Shown here: positions 42,143 through 51,698 of the stretch, in pieces
Layout of the letters: every line of letters starts with the position of its first letter
Position numbering within the stretch: position 1 is the first letter of the stretch
Notes under the pieces: model-generated
Seen by the model: only the letters and a program-made list of their open reading frames with translations
Database searches by the model: none
What the model was told of the DNA's origin: nothing
Assembly (NCBI RefSeq): GCF_049478495.1
Contig: NZ_CP168083.1
Coordinates: 496,001-560,000, forward strand
Origin: P36-A1 sp049478495
GTDB lineage: Bacteria; Bacillota_I; Bacilli_A; JAJDGJ01
DNA length: 64,000 nt
Direction of reading: 5' to 3'
Position numbers and translations under genes: made by a program

Positions 42143-44011
42143 ATGAAAATTAATTCTATTGAACAATTGAAACAATTAAGAGAAGAAAAACTTCCACTAT
42201 TAGCTTTGCGTAAAGCAGAAGCATGTATTGGAGAAGATAAAGTATTAATGGTTTGTGGTGGGACAGGATGTCACTCTGCAGAATCTAAAGAATTATTAGA
42301 AGATTTAATTGAAGAACTTGCGAAAAATAATATAACAAATGTTGAAGCAAAATCAACAGGTTGTTTTGGATTTTGTGCTGAAGGTCCAATTATAAAAGTA
42401 TATCCAGATGATGTGTTTTATGTAAAAGTTAAACCAAAAGATGCAAAAAGAATAGTTGAAGAACATATTATTAATGGAAAACCAGTTGAAGACTTATTAT
42501 TCTTTGAACCTACTATTCAAGAAAAAGTATCAACAATGCATGAGATGTCATTTTATAAAAAACAAATGCGTATTGCACTACGTAATTGTGGAATAATTGA
42601 TCCAGAAATAATTGATGAATATATTGCAGCTGATGGTTATATGGCACTTGCAAATCAAATTGCACAAAATGATCCTGCTGCTACAGTTAAAGTCATGATT
42701 GATTCTGGTTTAAGAGGCCGTGGTGGAGCTGGTTTCCCAACTGGTATTAAATGGGATGCTACAAGAAAAGCTATTGGAGATCAAAAATATGTAATCTGTA
42801 ATGCAGATGAAGGTGATCCAGGTGCCTTTATGGACCGTTCATTACTTGAAGGTGATCCACATTCAGTAATTGAAGCAATGGCTATTGCAGGATTTGCTAT
42901 AGGTGCTAATAAAGGTTTTGTTTACATAAGAGCAGAATATCCTTTAGCTATTTCTAGACTTGAAATAGCTTTAGAACAAGCTAAGGAATATGGTTTGCTA
43001 GGACAAAATATCTTAGGTTCAGATTTTAGCTTTGATATTGAAATCAAATATGGTGCTGGTGCATTTGTATGTGGAGAAGAAACAGCTTTAATGAAATCTA
43101 TTGAAGGTGATCGTGGAGAACCATTTTCAAAAACTGTCTTTCCTTCAGAAAAAGGGCTATGGGGAAAACCGACATGTACAAATAATGTTGAAACATTAGC
43201 AAATATTCCAATTATATTTAATAATGGTGCAGAGTGGTTTTCTAATATAGGTACTGAAAAATCTAAAGGTACTAAAGTATTTGCTTTAGGTGGAAAAGTA
43301 AATAATATAGGTTTAGTAGAAGTAGAAATGGGTACTACACTTAGAGAATTAGTGTTTGAAATCGGTGGTGGAATTCCTAATAACCATAAATTTAAAGCAG
43401 TACAAACTGGTGGACCATCTGGTGGTGTAATACCAGCAGATTATTTAGATACTCCAATTGATTATGAATCATTAGTTGAAATTGGTTCAATGATGGGTTC
43501 AGGAGGTATGATAGTTCTTGATGAAACAAATTGTATGGTAAACATTGCACAGTTCTACCTTGATTTTACTTGTGAAGAATCTTGTGGTAAATGTACTCCT
43601 TGTCGTATTGGAACAACTAGATTATTAGAATTACTTGATGATATTACTAAAGGTAAAGGAACAAGACAACATATTACTAAACTAAAAGAACTTTCTGAAA
43701 TAATAACTTCAGCTTCACTTTGTGGTTTAGGTAAAACAGCAGCCAATCCAGTAGTATCAACTTTAAATTATTTCTATGATGAATATTTAGCTCATATAGA
43801 TGATAAAGAATGTCCAGCTGGTGTATGTAAAGATTTATTAAAAGTCGTTATTACAGACAAATGTATTGGTTGTACAAAATGTAGTAGAGTTTGTCCGGTA
43901 GATTGCATTGATGGAAAAGTAAAAGAATTACATGTGATTGATCAGGCAGAATGTATTAAATGTAAGGCATGTGTTACTGCATGTCCAGTAAATGCGATTG
44001 TTGTTAAATAG
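42143..44011 (+). CDS. hydB: [FeFe]-hydrogenase subunit HydB (NuoF-like flavoprotein)
   Basis: The 622-residue protein combines an N-terminal thioredoxin-like 2Fe-2S domain (VCGGTGCHSAES, STGCFGFCAEGP), the NuoF core with FMN and NADH sites (GLRGRGGAGFPTGIKW, GAFVCGEETALMKSIEG), the 4Fe-4S site ESCGKCTPCRIGTTRLLELL and a C-terminal double 4Fe-4S ferredoxin domain (CIGCTKCSRVCPVDC, CIKCKACVTACPVNA). It oxidises or reduces NAD(H) in the hydrogenase. The length and domain order match Thermotoga-type HydB. Confidence 0.95.
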   Translation: MKINSIEQLKQLREEKLPLLALRKAEACIGEDKVLMVCGGTGCHSAESKELLEDLIEELAKNNITNVEAKSTGCFGFCAEGPIIKVYPDDVFYVKVKPKDAKRIVEEHIINGKPVEDLLFFEPTIQEKVSTMHEMSFYKKQMRIALRNCGIIDPEIIDEYIAADGYMALANQIAQNDPAATVKVMIDSGLRGRGGAGFPTGIKWDATRKAIGDQKYVICNADEGDPGAFMDRSLLEGDPHSVIEAMAIAGFAIGANKGFVYIRAEYPLAISRLEIALEQAKEYGLLGQNILGSDFSFDIEIKYGAGAFVCGEETALMKSIEGDRGEPFSKTVFPSEKGLWGKPTCTNNVETLANIPIIFNNGAEWFSNIGTEKSKGTKVFALGGKVNNIGLVEVEMGTTLRELVFEIGGGIPNNHKFKAVQTGGPSGGVIPADYLDTPIDYESLVEIGSMMGSGGMIVLDETNCMVNIAQFYLDFTCEESCGKCTPCRIGTTRLLELLDDITKGKGTRQHITKLKELSEIITSASLCGLGKTAANPVVSTLNYFYDEYLAHIDDKECPAGVCKDLLKVVITDKCIGCTKCSRVCPVDCIDGKVKELHVIDQAECIKCKACVTACPVNAIVVK

Positions 44012-44022
44012 GAGGCAAAATT

Positions 44023-45783
44023 ATGGTAAACATTACAATAAACGGTAAAAAAATACAAGCCAATGAAGGTGATACTATCTTAATGGCAGCAGAAGAAAAC
44101 GGATTCCATATTCCAACACTTTGTCACTTAAACCTACATGAACAAGGATTAAATAATCATCCTGTGTCTTGTCGTGTTTGTATGGTCGATGTAAAAAGAC
44201 CTAACTGGAACTCAGTATTACTTCCAGCATGTGATCAAACAGTTTCTGAAGGAATGGATATTGATATAGATTCAAAACAAGCAATAAATGCTCGTCGTAC
44301 AGTAGTAGAATTAATGTTGTCAGATCATCCACAAGATTGTCTATACTGTGCAAGAAGTACTAACTGTGAGTTACAAGATCTTGCTCAATTATTAAATATA
44401 AGAGAAAATAGATATCAAGGGAAACAAAACCATTTTGGTGTTGATGCAACTTCAAAATCGATTGTTAAAGACTTAGACAAATGTATATTATGTCGTCGTT
44501 GTGAAACAGCTTGTTCTGAAATGCAAACAGTAAATGTGTATTCAGCAATCCATCGTGGTTTTGAAACAATAATATCACCAGCTTTTGGAAACTCTTTACA
44601 AGATACACCATGTACATTTTGTGGTCAATGTGTAACAGTTTGTCCAACAGCTGCCTTAACTGAAATAAATAATGTTAATAATGTATGGGATGCTATAAAT
44701 GATCCAGAAAAAGTAGTAGTAGTCCAAACAGCTCCAGCTGTTAGAGTTGCAATTGCTGAAGAGTTTGGTGCAGAGCCAGGTACTATTTCAACAGGTAAAA
44801 TGGTAACAGCTTTAAGAAGAACAGGATTTGATTTTGTCTTTGATACAAACTGGGCTGCCGATTTAACAATTATGGAAGAAGCAAATGAAATAATTTCAAG
44901 ATTGAATGGCGAAGGACAGTTACCAATATTAACTTCTTGTTGTCCTGCTTGGATCAACTTCATTGAATATCAATTTCCAAATTTAACTGATATACCTTCT
45001 ACATGTAAATCACCACATGAAATGTTTGGTGCAATTACTAAAACATACTTTGCTGACAAAATGGGAATTAAACCAGAAAATATCGTGGTTGTCTCAATAA
45101 TGCCTTGTGTTGCTAAAAAATATGAAGCTGCAAGACCAGAATTAGGTGCTGAAGGAACAAGTGATGTTGATTTAGTACTTACAACAAGAGAATTTGCTGC
45201 TATGTGTCAAGAAGCAGGTCTAAAATTTATGGAATTAGAAGATTCAGACTTTGATAATCCATTAGGACAATCTACAGGTGCTGCTCAAATATTTGGAACA
45301 ACAGGTGGTGTATTAGAAGCTGCCTTAAGAACTGCAGCTGCATGGTTAGAAGATGAAGAACCAAAGACTTTAGACTATAATATAGTAAGAGGATTAGATG
45401 GTATCAAAGAAGCTAAACTAACTGTTGCAGGAACTGAGTTAAAAGTTGCTGCTGCAAGTGGATTAGGTAATGCTCGTAAATTACTTGAAAAAATAGATTC
45501 AGGTGAAAATGAATATGATGTAATAGAAATCATGGCATGTCCTGGTGGTTGTATTGCTGGTGGTGGACAACCATACACTCATGGTAACTTAGAAGTTATC
45601 GAAAAACGTATGCAAGCTACTTATCAAATTGATTCAGATAAAACAATTAGAGAATCACATAAAAATCCAGATATAATTAAATTATACGAAGACTTTTTAG
45701 ATAAACCAGGTAGTCATAAAGCTCATGAATTACTACACACACATTTCATTAGCAGAGATCCTAATAAAAAAATTATAAAATAA
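44023..45783 (+). CDS. hydA: [FeFe]-hydrogenase catalytic subunit HydA
   Basis: The 586-residue protein has an N-terminal 2Fe-2S domain (C34, C50, C53, C70), a His-Cys3 4Fe-4S motif (HPQDCLYCARSTNC), two further 4Fe-4S sites (CILCRRCETAC, CTFCGQCVTVCP) and the H-cluster signatures TSCCPAW (304-310), MPCVAKKYEA (360 onward) and MACPGGCIAGGGQP (504 onward). All ligands are intact. It produces or consumes H2. Maturases HydEFG are not in the window. A strong terminator follows. Confidence 0.96.
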   Translation: MVNITINGKKIQANEGDTILMAAEENGFHIPTLCHLNLHEQGLNNHPVSCRVCMVDVKRPNWNSVLLPACDQTVSEGMDIDIDSKQAINARRTVVELMLSDHPQDCLYCARSTNCELQDLAQLLNIRENRYQGKQNHFGVDATSKSIVKDLDKCILCRRCETACSEMQTVNVYSAIHRGFETIISPAFGNSLQDTPCTFCGQCVTVCPTAALTEINNVNNVWDAINDPEKVVVVQTAPAVRVAIAEEFGAEPGTISTGKMVTALRRTGFDFVFDTNWAADLTIMEEANEIISRLNGEGQLPILTSCCPAWINFIEYQFPNLTDIPSTCKSPHEMFGAITKTYFADKMGIKPENIVVVSIMPCVAKKYEAARPELGAEGTSDVDLVLTTREFAAMCQEAGLKFMELEDSDFDNPLGQSTGAAQIFGTTGGVLEAALRTAAAWLEDEEPKTLDYNIVRGLDGIKEAKLTVAGTELKVAAASGLGNARKLLEKIDSGENEYDVIEIMACPGGCIAGGGQPYTHGNLEVIEKRMQATYQIDSDKTIRESHKNPDIIKLYEDFLDKPGSHKAHELLHTHFISRDPNKKIIK

Positions 45784-45789
45784 ATAATT

Positions 45790-45837
45790 AAAGCTCATAA
45801 ATTAATAGGTTATTTCCTATTATAATTTATGAGCTTT
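45790..45837 (+). terminator. Terminator of the hydrogenase operon
   Basis: AAAGCTCATAAATTA and TAATTTATGAGCTTT form a 15-bp stem, with ATAGG/CCTAT above it, followed by Ts. Confidence 0.9.
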
Positions 45838-45895
45838 TTATATTGTTTTAATAATAAAAAAGGCAATGTAAATACATCACCTATAAAGTAAACTA

Positions 45896-46741
45896 TTAAT
45901 TTAAGTATTTATCATATACATCATGAATAGTATCTGAAAATGATTTTAATGATTTTGATATAATAGTAAAATCACCTGATGTTTCTATAACCTTTCCATT
46001 TTCAAAAAATAAGATAGTCTTATTAGGATATTGTTCATGCCACTTCTTTTGATATTCTTTATTGTAACTACTTGATTCTGTAGTTTTGTAAATTAAAATT
46101 GGAATTTCTTGAGACTTAGCTGCAAAGCTAACAATATTATCTACAATTAAATCACAATAGTTATTACAATCATCACTAATAAGAAAGACTACAAATCTTT
46201 CTTTGTGTTGAATTTTATAACTTATTAATTCATCAGTAGCATCTAAATTATTTTCTAAATCATTTTCATATGAGTATTTTTCACTATCCTTTTTATCTTT
46301 GTTTGAAGGAGAGTAATTATTATCATAAATATATTCATCAACTAAAGTCTTAAAAGTATCAATAGTATCTACTTTAGAAATATCACTTGTATATACAATA
46401 GCTCCATTTTTTATAAAGAACAATTTACCATTATCTAGATAGTTAATATTTTCTAAACTAAAACGATCTATAAACTCATTTCTTTCATTTGCATCATTGA
46501 TTTGATATAAATTAACAGTTTCAAAATCTAAATGAGAATAATATAATTTTGCGGCCTTTTGTATTTCTATAAAATTATTACAAGTAGAACAATTAGCACT
46601 GTTAACAACCATAATAAAAGAAGTATTAGTATTAAATTTATCATTAATATAATCAGTTGTTGTTTTGTTTTTAGTACTACAGCCACTTATAATAACTGTT
46701 AGTAATAATAAAACAAAATATTTTCTAATAAGCAATTTCAT
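45896..46741 (-). CDS. Lipoprotein with two thioredoxin-like domains
   Basis: Start at ATG 46741, eight bases after AGGAG on the minus strand; a GTG three codons upstream is disfavoured. The 281-residue protein has a lipobox (TVIISGCSTK), a first thioredoxin-like domain with a CSTC active-site pair (MVVNSANCSTCNNFIE) and KLFFIKNGAIVYT, an acidic S, D and K-rich linker, and a second domain with CNNYC (FLISDDCNNYCDLIV) and TILFFENGKVIE. An extracytoplasmic thiol-disulfide role is plausible. Confidence 0.75.
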   Translation of the reverse strand: MKLLIRKYFVLLLLTVIISGCSTKNKTTTDYINDKFNTNTSFIMVVNSANCSTCNNFIEIQKAAKLYYSHLDFETVNLYQINDANERNEFIDRFSLENINYLDNGKLFFIKNGAIVYTSDISKVDTIDTFKTLVDEYIYDNNYSPSNKDKKDSEKYSYENDLENNLDATDELISYKIQHKERFVVFLISDDCNNYCDLIVDNIVSFAAKSQEIPILIYKTTESSSYNKEYQKKWHEQYPNKTILFFENGKVIETSGDFTIISKSLKSFSDTIHDVYDKYLN

Positions 46742-47013
46742 GTTGATCACTCCTGTGATATCAATATAGCAATCATTTATTAAACTTGTGTGATTTAACT
46801 ATTAAAACACACATGTGAATCTTAAAAAATAAAAAACAATATTTATAGAAATATTAAAATAGATACTAGAAGTTATATCTAATTGTAGTATAAAGTACTT
46901 AACTGATTGTTTACATAGTACATATAAAATTAATTCTTTATAAAAAACCACTATTATAAAGTATGTTTTATGATATAATGAGAGCATATATAAATTAAGG
47001 GAGTGTATTAAAG

Positions 47014-48042
47014 ATGTTAAAGACAATCAAAAAATTATTTTCAGTAGATGATTCAGAATTAGATTTCGACACAGAAGATGTACACCATAGTCAAAACGAA
47101 TCATCAAATGAAAAATATTCTCCATATAATGCTAACAATAGCGCGCCAGATAATACAATGAAAATGCGTGAAATAAATGTAGAGAATAATACTACACATC
47201 ATCAACAAAATAAAAACAACATTAATAATGGATCAAGATATAGTAATGAAAAAAACATTGTGAACAATGTTCCTAATATAGTTTCGCATAATATTAAAAG
47301 TGATAGTGTAGAAGACAAAATCACAAAAAGCACTGATAATTTTACACAAGAAATTGAATTAGCATATAATCAGTCAATCATACCTGAAAGTAAACCAGCA
47401 AGTTATGTACCACCAGTAGCTAAACCTACTAAACAAGCAAAACCTGCAAATACTAAAACAGCTCCACAAAAAAAACAAGTAGAAGTTAAAAGCAATGATA
47501 AGACATCCAATGCTGATAAAAAAGCTGTCGTAAAAAAACCAGAAGCAACCAAAAAAATTAAATCAGCAGGATTTATACCTAGAGATGTATCTGAGTTAGT
47601 AACAAAAGAAAACTTTAAGCTTATGGATATAATTAAACCGATGAGTGGTGTCACTAAAAAAGCTAATAATGAAGTACTTACAAAAAGTGAAAGTAAGCCA
47701 CCTAAAACGGGTATAATTAAATTAAGAGAAAATTACAAAGTTACTGATTTAGAAGAATCAACTGAACTAGAAGAAAAAATAGAAGAAGTTGTTGAAGATA
47801 AAGGTATTGAAAAAGTTACTAAAAAAACTAAAAAGACGAAAAATAATGTAGATGAATCTACTAATAAAGAATCATTACATGAAGAACTAGAAGTATTAAA
47901 GGCAAAAAGCAAAAACACTGTAGACAATAAAAAAGTAAAAGATGAAGAAAAATCACCTTTACATGTAACTACCGGTTTCACAATTATAGAAGATTCTACT
48001 GGAGAAATAGAATTAGTATATAGTGATGATATTATTGAATAA
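47014..48042 (+). CDS. Lysine-rich, largely disordered protein of unknown function
   Basis: The 342-residue protein starts MLKTIKKLFSVDDSELDFD, then has long N, K, T, E and P-rich low-complexity stretches (about 25-180). A short conserved-looking core (AGFIPRDVSELVTKENFKLMDIIKPMSGV, with PKTGIIKLRENY, about 185-245) precedes another charged tail and a compact ending (VTTGFTIIEDSTGEIELVYS). It has no membrane segment. It lies upstream of murC and may be a divisome- or wall-associated cytosolic protein; that is guesswork. Confidence 0.65.
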   Translation: MLKTIKKLFSVDDSELDFDTEDVHHSQNESSNEKYSPYNANNSAPDNTMKMREINVENNTTHHQQNKNNINNGSRYSNEKNIVNNVPNIVSHNIKSDSVEDKITKSTDNFTQEIELAYNQSIIPESKPASYVPPVAKPTKQAKPANTKTAPQKKQVEVKSNDKTSNADKKAVVKKPEATKKIKSAGFIPRDVSELVTKENFKLMDIIKPMSGVTKKANNEVLTKSESKPPKTGIIKLRENYKVTDLEESTELEEKIEEVVEDKGIEKVTKKTKKTKNNVDESTNKESLHEELEVLKAKSKNTVDNKKVKDEEKSPLHVTTGFTIIEDSTGEIELVYSDDIIE

Positions 48043-48100
48043 GTCGGTAACGACTTATTTTTTGTATAAATAAACAAAGAATTTGAAAGGACGAGCAATA

Positions 48101-49432
48101 ATGAAGCATTATTATTTTATTGGTATAAAAGGTAGTGGAATGGCATCACTAGCAAATATTTTATTAGATTTAGGATATGAAGTTAGTGGAAGTGATATAG
48201 ACCAACATATATTTTTAGAAGATCGACTAAGAGCAAGAGGTGTTGAAATATTACCATTTAGTGAAGATAATTTAAAAGATGGTATGATAGTAATTAAAGG
48301 TAATGCCTTTGATAATGATTTTAGTGAAGTAAAAAAAGCAAAAGAAATGAATTTAGAAATGCATACTTACATGGAAATGCTACAAAAATTAATAAATGAA
48401 TATTATTCTGTATCAATTGCAGGTACACATGGTAAAACAACAACAACAGGTTTGGTAAGTAGTATCTTATCAGCAAATGGTTCAACAGGCTATCTAATAG
48501 GAGATGGTCATGGAGAAATTACAAAAGATTCAGAAAACTTTGTGGTAGAAAGCTGTGAATATAAAGACAATTTTTTAAACTATACACCTGATATTGCTTT
48601 AATAAACAATATTGAGTTAGATCATGTTGATTACTTTCATAGTATGAAACAATACATAGATTCATTTGCACAATTTGCATCACAAGCAAAGAAATATGTA
48701 GTGTTAAATGGTGATGACAAAAACGTTTTAGAAATACCTAAAAAAGATAATTATTACTACTTTGGAGAAAATGATAATAATAACTTTCAAGCTAAAAATG
48801 TAGTATTAAATCAACAAGGAATTAAGTTTGATCTCTACACTGATTATAAAAGAGCTAATAAAGAATATGTTTATACATTTAATTTAAATTTATTTGGACA
48901 TCACATGATGAGTAATGCTTTAGCAGCAATTGCAATTTATGTATTAAGAACAGATGAACAAGATTATAAAAAAATGGAAGAACAATTAAACTTGTATAAA
49001 GGTGTTGCTAGAAGATTTGATGTCATAGAACAAAATACTAATATATTTGTTGATGACTATGCTCATCATCCAACAGCAATAAAACTAATGATTGAAACAG
49101 TAAAAATAAGATACCCTTTCAAAAGAGTAATTTCATTTTTTAAACCAGATAGATATTCAAGAATTTATCAATTTGGTGATGAAATTGCCAAAGCTTTAGA
49201 TTTAAGTGATGAAGCTTATTTATTTGAGTTTCCAAGTACCTCTGCAAAAGAAGAAGGTATTGATATAAACATGAATTATGTCTTAGAAAAAATGAATAAA
49301 GGTGTTATAATTGATGAAAGTAAAGACAGTGTTGAAAGATTTAAGGATTATCGAAACTGTATTTTCTTATTCATGTCAAGCAAAAATGTCTATGACTTTA
49401 GAGATCAAGTGATAGCAATTACAAAACATTAA
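48101..49432 (+). CDS. murC: UDP-N-acetylmuramate-L-alanine ligase
   Basis: Start at ATG 48101 behind AAAGGAC, giving 443 residues. It begins YYFIGIKGSGMASLANILLDLGYEVSGSD (UDP-binding Rossmann motif). The ATP site SIAGTHGKTTTTGLV lies near residue 109, followed by EYKDNFLNYTPDIALINNIELDHVDYF and the C-terminal VDDYAHHPTAIKLMIET. It adds L-alanine to UDP-MurNAc in peptidoglycan synthesis. Gene order murC-ytxG-ytxH-ccpA follows the Bacillus pattern. Confidence 0.93.
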   Translation: MKHYYFIGIKGSGMASLANILLDLGYEVSGSDIDQHIFLEDRLRARGVEILPFSEDNLKDGMIVIKGNAFDNDFSEVKKAKEMNLEMHTYMEMLQKLINEYYSVSIAGTHGKTTTTGLVSSILSANGSTGYLIGDGHGEITKDSENFVVESCEYKDNFLNYTPDIALINNIELDHVDYFHSMKQYIDSFAQFASQAKKYVVLNGDDKNVLEIPKKDNYYYFGENDNNNFQAKNVVLNQQGIKFDLYTDYKRANKEYVYTFNLNLFGHHMMSNALAAIAIYVLRTDEQDYKKMEEQLNLYKGVARRFDVIEQNTNIFVDDYAHHPTAIKLMIETVKIRYPFKRVISFFKPDRYSRIYQFGDEIAKALDLSDEAYLFEFPSTSAKEEGIDINMNYVLEKMNKGVIIDESKDSVERFKDYRNCIFLFMSSKNVYDFRDQVIAITKH

Positions 49433-49536
49433 ACAAAAAAGATAATACATTTAAAGTATGGACATAGCTTATTAATTGAATGATAAAGATGTGTTTGTTA
49501 TAATTTAAATATATTGTGAACGAAAGGGAGTTTAAA

Positions 49537-49830
49537 ATGGAAATTTGGAATGGAATTTCATTTGCACTAATAAAAATTTTATTACCATTAGCAGGAATTG
49601 GAGTACTAATAATGATAAGTGTTCTATTATATCAAATGGTACAAACAATAAAAAAAGCAAATACAATGGTTGATGATGTGCAGGAGAAAGTTGCGATATT
49701 TGATCCAATATTTGATGGAATTGCTAACTTTGAAGCATCATATACTGGTGTTGGAAACATGCTTAGTGGAGTAGCGGTTTCAGCAGCAAGAGCGCGCGCA
49801 AATAAGAAAAAAAGAGATAGACAAAAATAA
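49537..49830 (+). CDS. ytxG: DUF948/YtxG-like membrane protein
   Basis: Start at ATG 49537 after AAAGGGAG, giving 97 residues. One N-terminal transmembrane helix (IKILLPLAGIGVLIMISVLLYQMV), then a short helical segment with the YtxG/DUF948 character (VQTIKKANTMVDDVQEKV) and a basic tail. It is the usual partner of YtxH, which follows 20 bases later, downstream of murC as in Bacillus. A general-stress or envelope function is presumed. Confidence 0.75.
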   Translation: MEIWNGISFALIKILLPLAGIGVLIMISVLLYQMVQTIKKANTMVDDVQEKVAIFDPIFDGIANFEASYTGVGNMLSGVAVSAARARANKKKRDRQK

Positions 49831-49850
49831 AAAATGAAGGGGATGTAAAA

Positions 49851-50594
49851 ATGAAAGCAAAAGGAGCCATTATTGGACTTGGTGCTGGAATAGTTGCAGG
49901 AATACTATTATCACCAAAAAAAGGAAGCGAATCATACGAAGAATTAAAAAGAAAATTAAATAATATATATTTACAAGCAAAAGAATTAAATATAGACGAT
50001 TTAAAAAATAACGTTGAAGATTTAAGAATAGAGCTATCTAAACTAGATTCTACAAAATCAAAAGAAATAGTAAATGATCAAGCTGAAAAAATTAAAAGCA
50101 ATCTTAACAATTTAGTTGATAAACTACAAAAAAATGAGAATATTAAACCTACTTTAGACAATGCTGTAACAAGTTTAGAAAATGGAGCAATTGAAGTTAT
50201 TAACTTTTTTGATAATAATGATTTAGCAAAACAGGCAAAAACAAAAAAAGATGAATTTATGAATAAAGCAAATGAATTTGCTAAAGAAGCAAAAGAAAAA
50301 AGTTCAGATTTTTATGATAAAACATCTGCTAGTCTTTCAAAAGCAAGTGAAATAGCTGCAGCAAAAAGAGATGAAATATTAGGTAATGTAGATTCAACAG
50401 TAGATTATTTAGAAAAAAATGTAAATGATCGAGTTAATGAATTAAAAGATGAAACAGAAAAAATTACTAGAGATGCTAGTCAAGATGATATTAAAAAAAT
50501 AATTGATGAAGCTAATTCTACTGATAATAATGAAAATATAGATGAAAAAGTAAGAGAAAGAGTATCAAAAGTTAATAAAGAAGTAAATAAATAA
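49851..50594 (+). CDS. ytxH: YtxH domain-containing coiled-coil protein
   Basis: The 247-residue protein opens with the YtxH signature: a glycine-rich hydrophobic helix, GAIIGLGAGIVAGILLSPKKG, then a long charged helical coiled coil (K, E, N, D-rich, about 30-247) with apolipoprotein-like AKEAKEKSS repeats. It is probably membrane-attached by its N-terminus. It is co-transcribed with ytxG, and a terminator follows. Confidence 0.8.
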   Translation: MKAKGAIIGLGAGIVAGILLSPKKGSESYEELKRKLNNIYLQAKELNIDDLKNNVEDLRIELSKLDSTKSKEIVNDQAEKIKSNLNNLVDKLQKNENIKPTLDNAVTSLENGAIEVINFFDNNDLAKQAKTKKDEFMNKANEFAKEAKEKSSDFYDKTSASLSKASEIAAAKRDEILGNVDSTVDYLEKNVNDRVNELKDETEKITRDASQDDIKKIIDEANSTDNNENIDEKVRERVSKVNKEVNK

Positions 50595-50606
50595 ATATAT
50601 CCTGTG

Positions 50607-50633
50607 ACCGGCTTTAAATAAGTCGGTTTTTTT
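50607..50633 (+). terminator. Terminator after ytxH
   Basis: ACCGGCTT and AAGTCGGT (one wobble) with a 5-nt loop, then a T run. It separates murC-ytxGH from ccpA. Confidence 0.85.
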
Positions 50634-50690
50634 AGTATAATTAGAGATAATAAAATATTTTTTGTTAGAATAATTGAAAAGAGGTGTATT

Positions 50691-51683
50691 ATGTCTAATA
50701 AAGTAACAATTTACGATGTCGCAAAGAAAGCAGATGTCTCTTTAGCCACAGTAAGTCGAGTGATAAACAATAGTGCTTCTGTTAAGCAAGCAACCAAAGA
50801 AAGAGTCTTAGAAGCAATAAAAGAACTTAACTTTGTTCCAAATGCTGTAGCTCAAGGACTTGCATCAAATAAAACAACTAACATTGCTTTAATAGTTCCT
50901 GAAGCAAGTTTTTCTTATATTTCAAAAATTATTAATGGAGTAGTAGATGTAGTTTATATATATAATTATAATGTAATTTTACACTCAACTAATTTTGGTC
51001 AATTTGAGATTGATAAAATAGTTGATAGAGTTGTATCAAGCAGAACTGATGGAGTGATAATATTAAGTAGTGAGTTAACTACAAAAGCATTAGACCAGTT
51101 TTCAAAATATAATATCCCTGTAACTATAGTTGGAACAACAATAAATGGTCCACTAAGAACAAGTGTTTATGTCGATTATGAAAAAGTGTGTTATGAAAGT
51201 GTAAAAGATTACTTAGATAAAGGAAAAGACAAAATTTATTTTATCGATGGTGATTATAATAGATTTATAGTTTCCGATATGCTTACAGGAATAAAAAGAG
51301 CATATAAAGATAAAGGGCTTAGATTTAAAGGACACTTAAAAGTAAGTGATTCATTTTCAAAATCATATGAACAACTTAAAAAACATATGCAAGAAAATGA
51401 AGTAGATTTATATTTAGGAGCTAGAGATTCTTTAGCAATAGCAGCAATGAATGCTGCCTTAGACTTAAATAAAGTTATTCCAGATGATCTAGAAATAATT
51501 GGTTTCAATAATACCAAATATAGTAGAATGTCAAGACCACAATTGTCAACAATACATGTACCATTATATGAAATGGGAGCAATAGCAGCTAGACATATGA
51601 CCAAATTATTAAATAATGAAGAAGTAACATCAGCTAATCATGAATTAGATTGTTACCTAATTAAAAGAGAAAGTACAAAGTAA
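50691..51683 (+). CDS. ccpA: LacI-family regulator, CcpA-like
   Basis: The 330-residue protein has a LacI headpiece (VTIYDVAKKADVSLATVSRVINNSASVKQAT, residues 5-35), a hinge helix (NAVAQGLASNKT) and a periplasmic-binding-like sensor domain ending STIHVPLYEMGAIAARHMTKLL. The DNA-binding helix and the position between ytxGH and tyrS match ccpA of Bacillus, the carbon catabolite regulator that acts with HPr-Ser-P. Effector-site divergence means another LacI role cannot be excluded. Confidence 0.82.
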   Translation: MSNKVTIYDVAKKADVSLATVSRVINNSASVKQATKERVLEAIKELNFVPNAVAQGLASNKTTNIALIVPEASFSYISKIINGVVDVVYIYNYNVILHSTNFGQFEIDKIVDRVVSSRTDGVIILSSELTTKALDQFSKYNIPVTIVGTTINGPLRTSVYVDYEKVCYESVKDYLDKGKDKIYFIDGDYNRFIVSDMLTGIKRAYKDKGLRFKGHLKVSDSFSKSYEQLKKHMQENEVDLYLGARDSLAIAAMNAALDLNKVIPDDLEIIGFNNTKYSRMSRPQLSTIHVPLYEMGAIAARHMTKLLNNEEVTSANHELDCYLIKRESTK

Positions 51684-51698
51684 GAAAGAAGGAATAAA

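Noticed and set aside
46802..47026. 74-codon minus-strand frame upstream of the 47014 gene
   Set aside because: It overlaps the start and binding site of a convincing plus-strand gene, has low-complexity AT-driven hydrophobic composition and no binding site.
51684..51698. T-box leader expected before tyrS
   Set aside because: Only 15 bases separate ccpA and tyrS, so there is no room for one. No T-box sequence is seen upstream of ccpA either.
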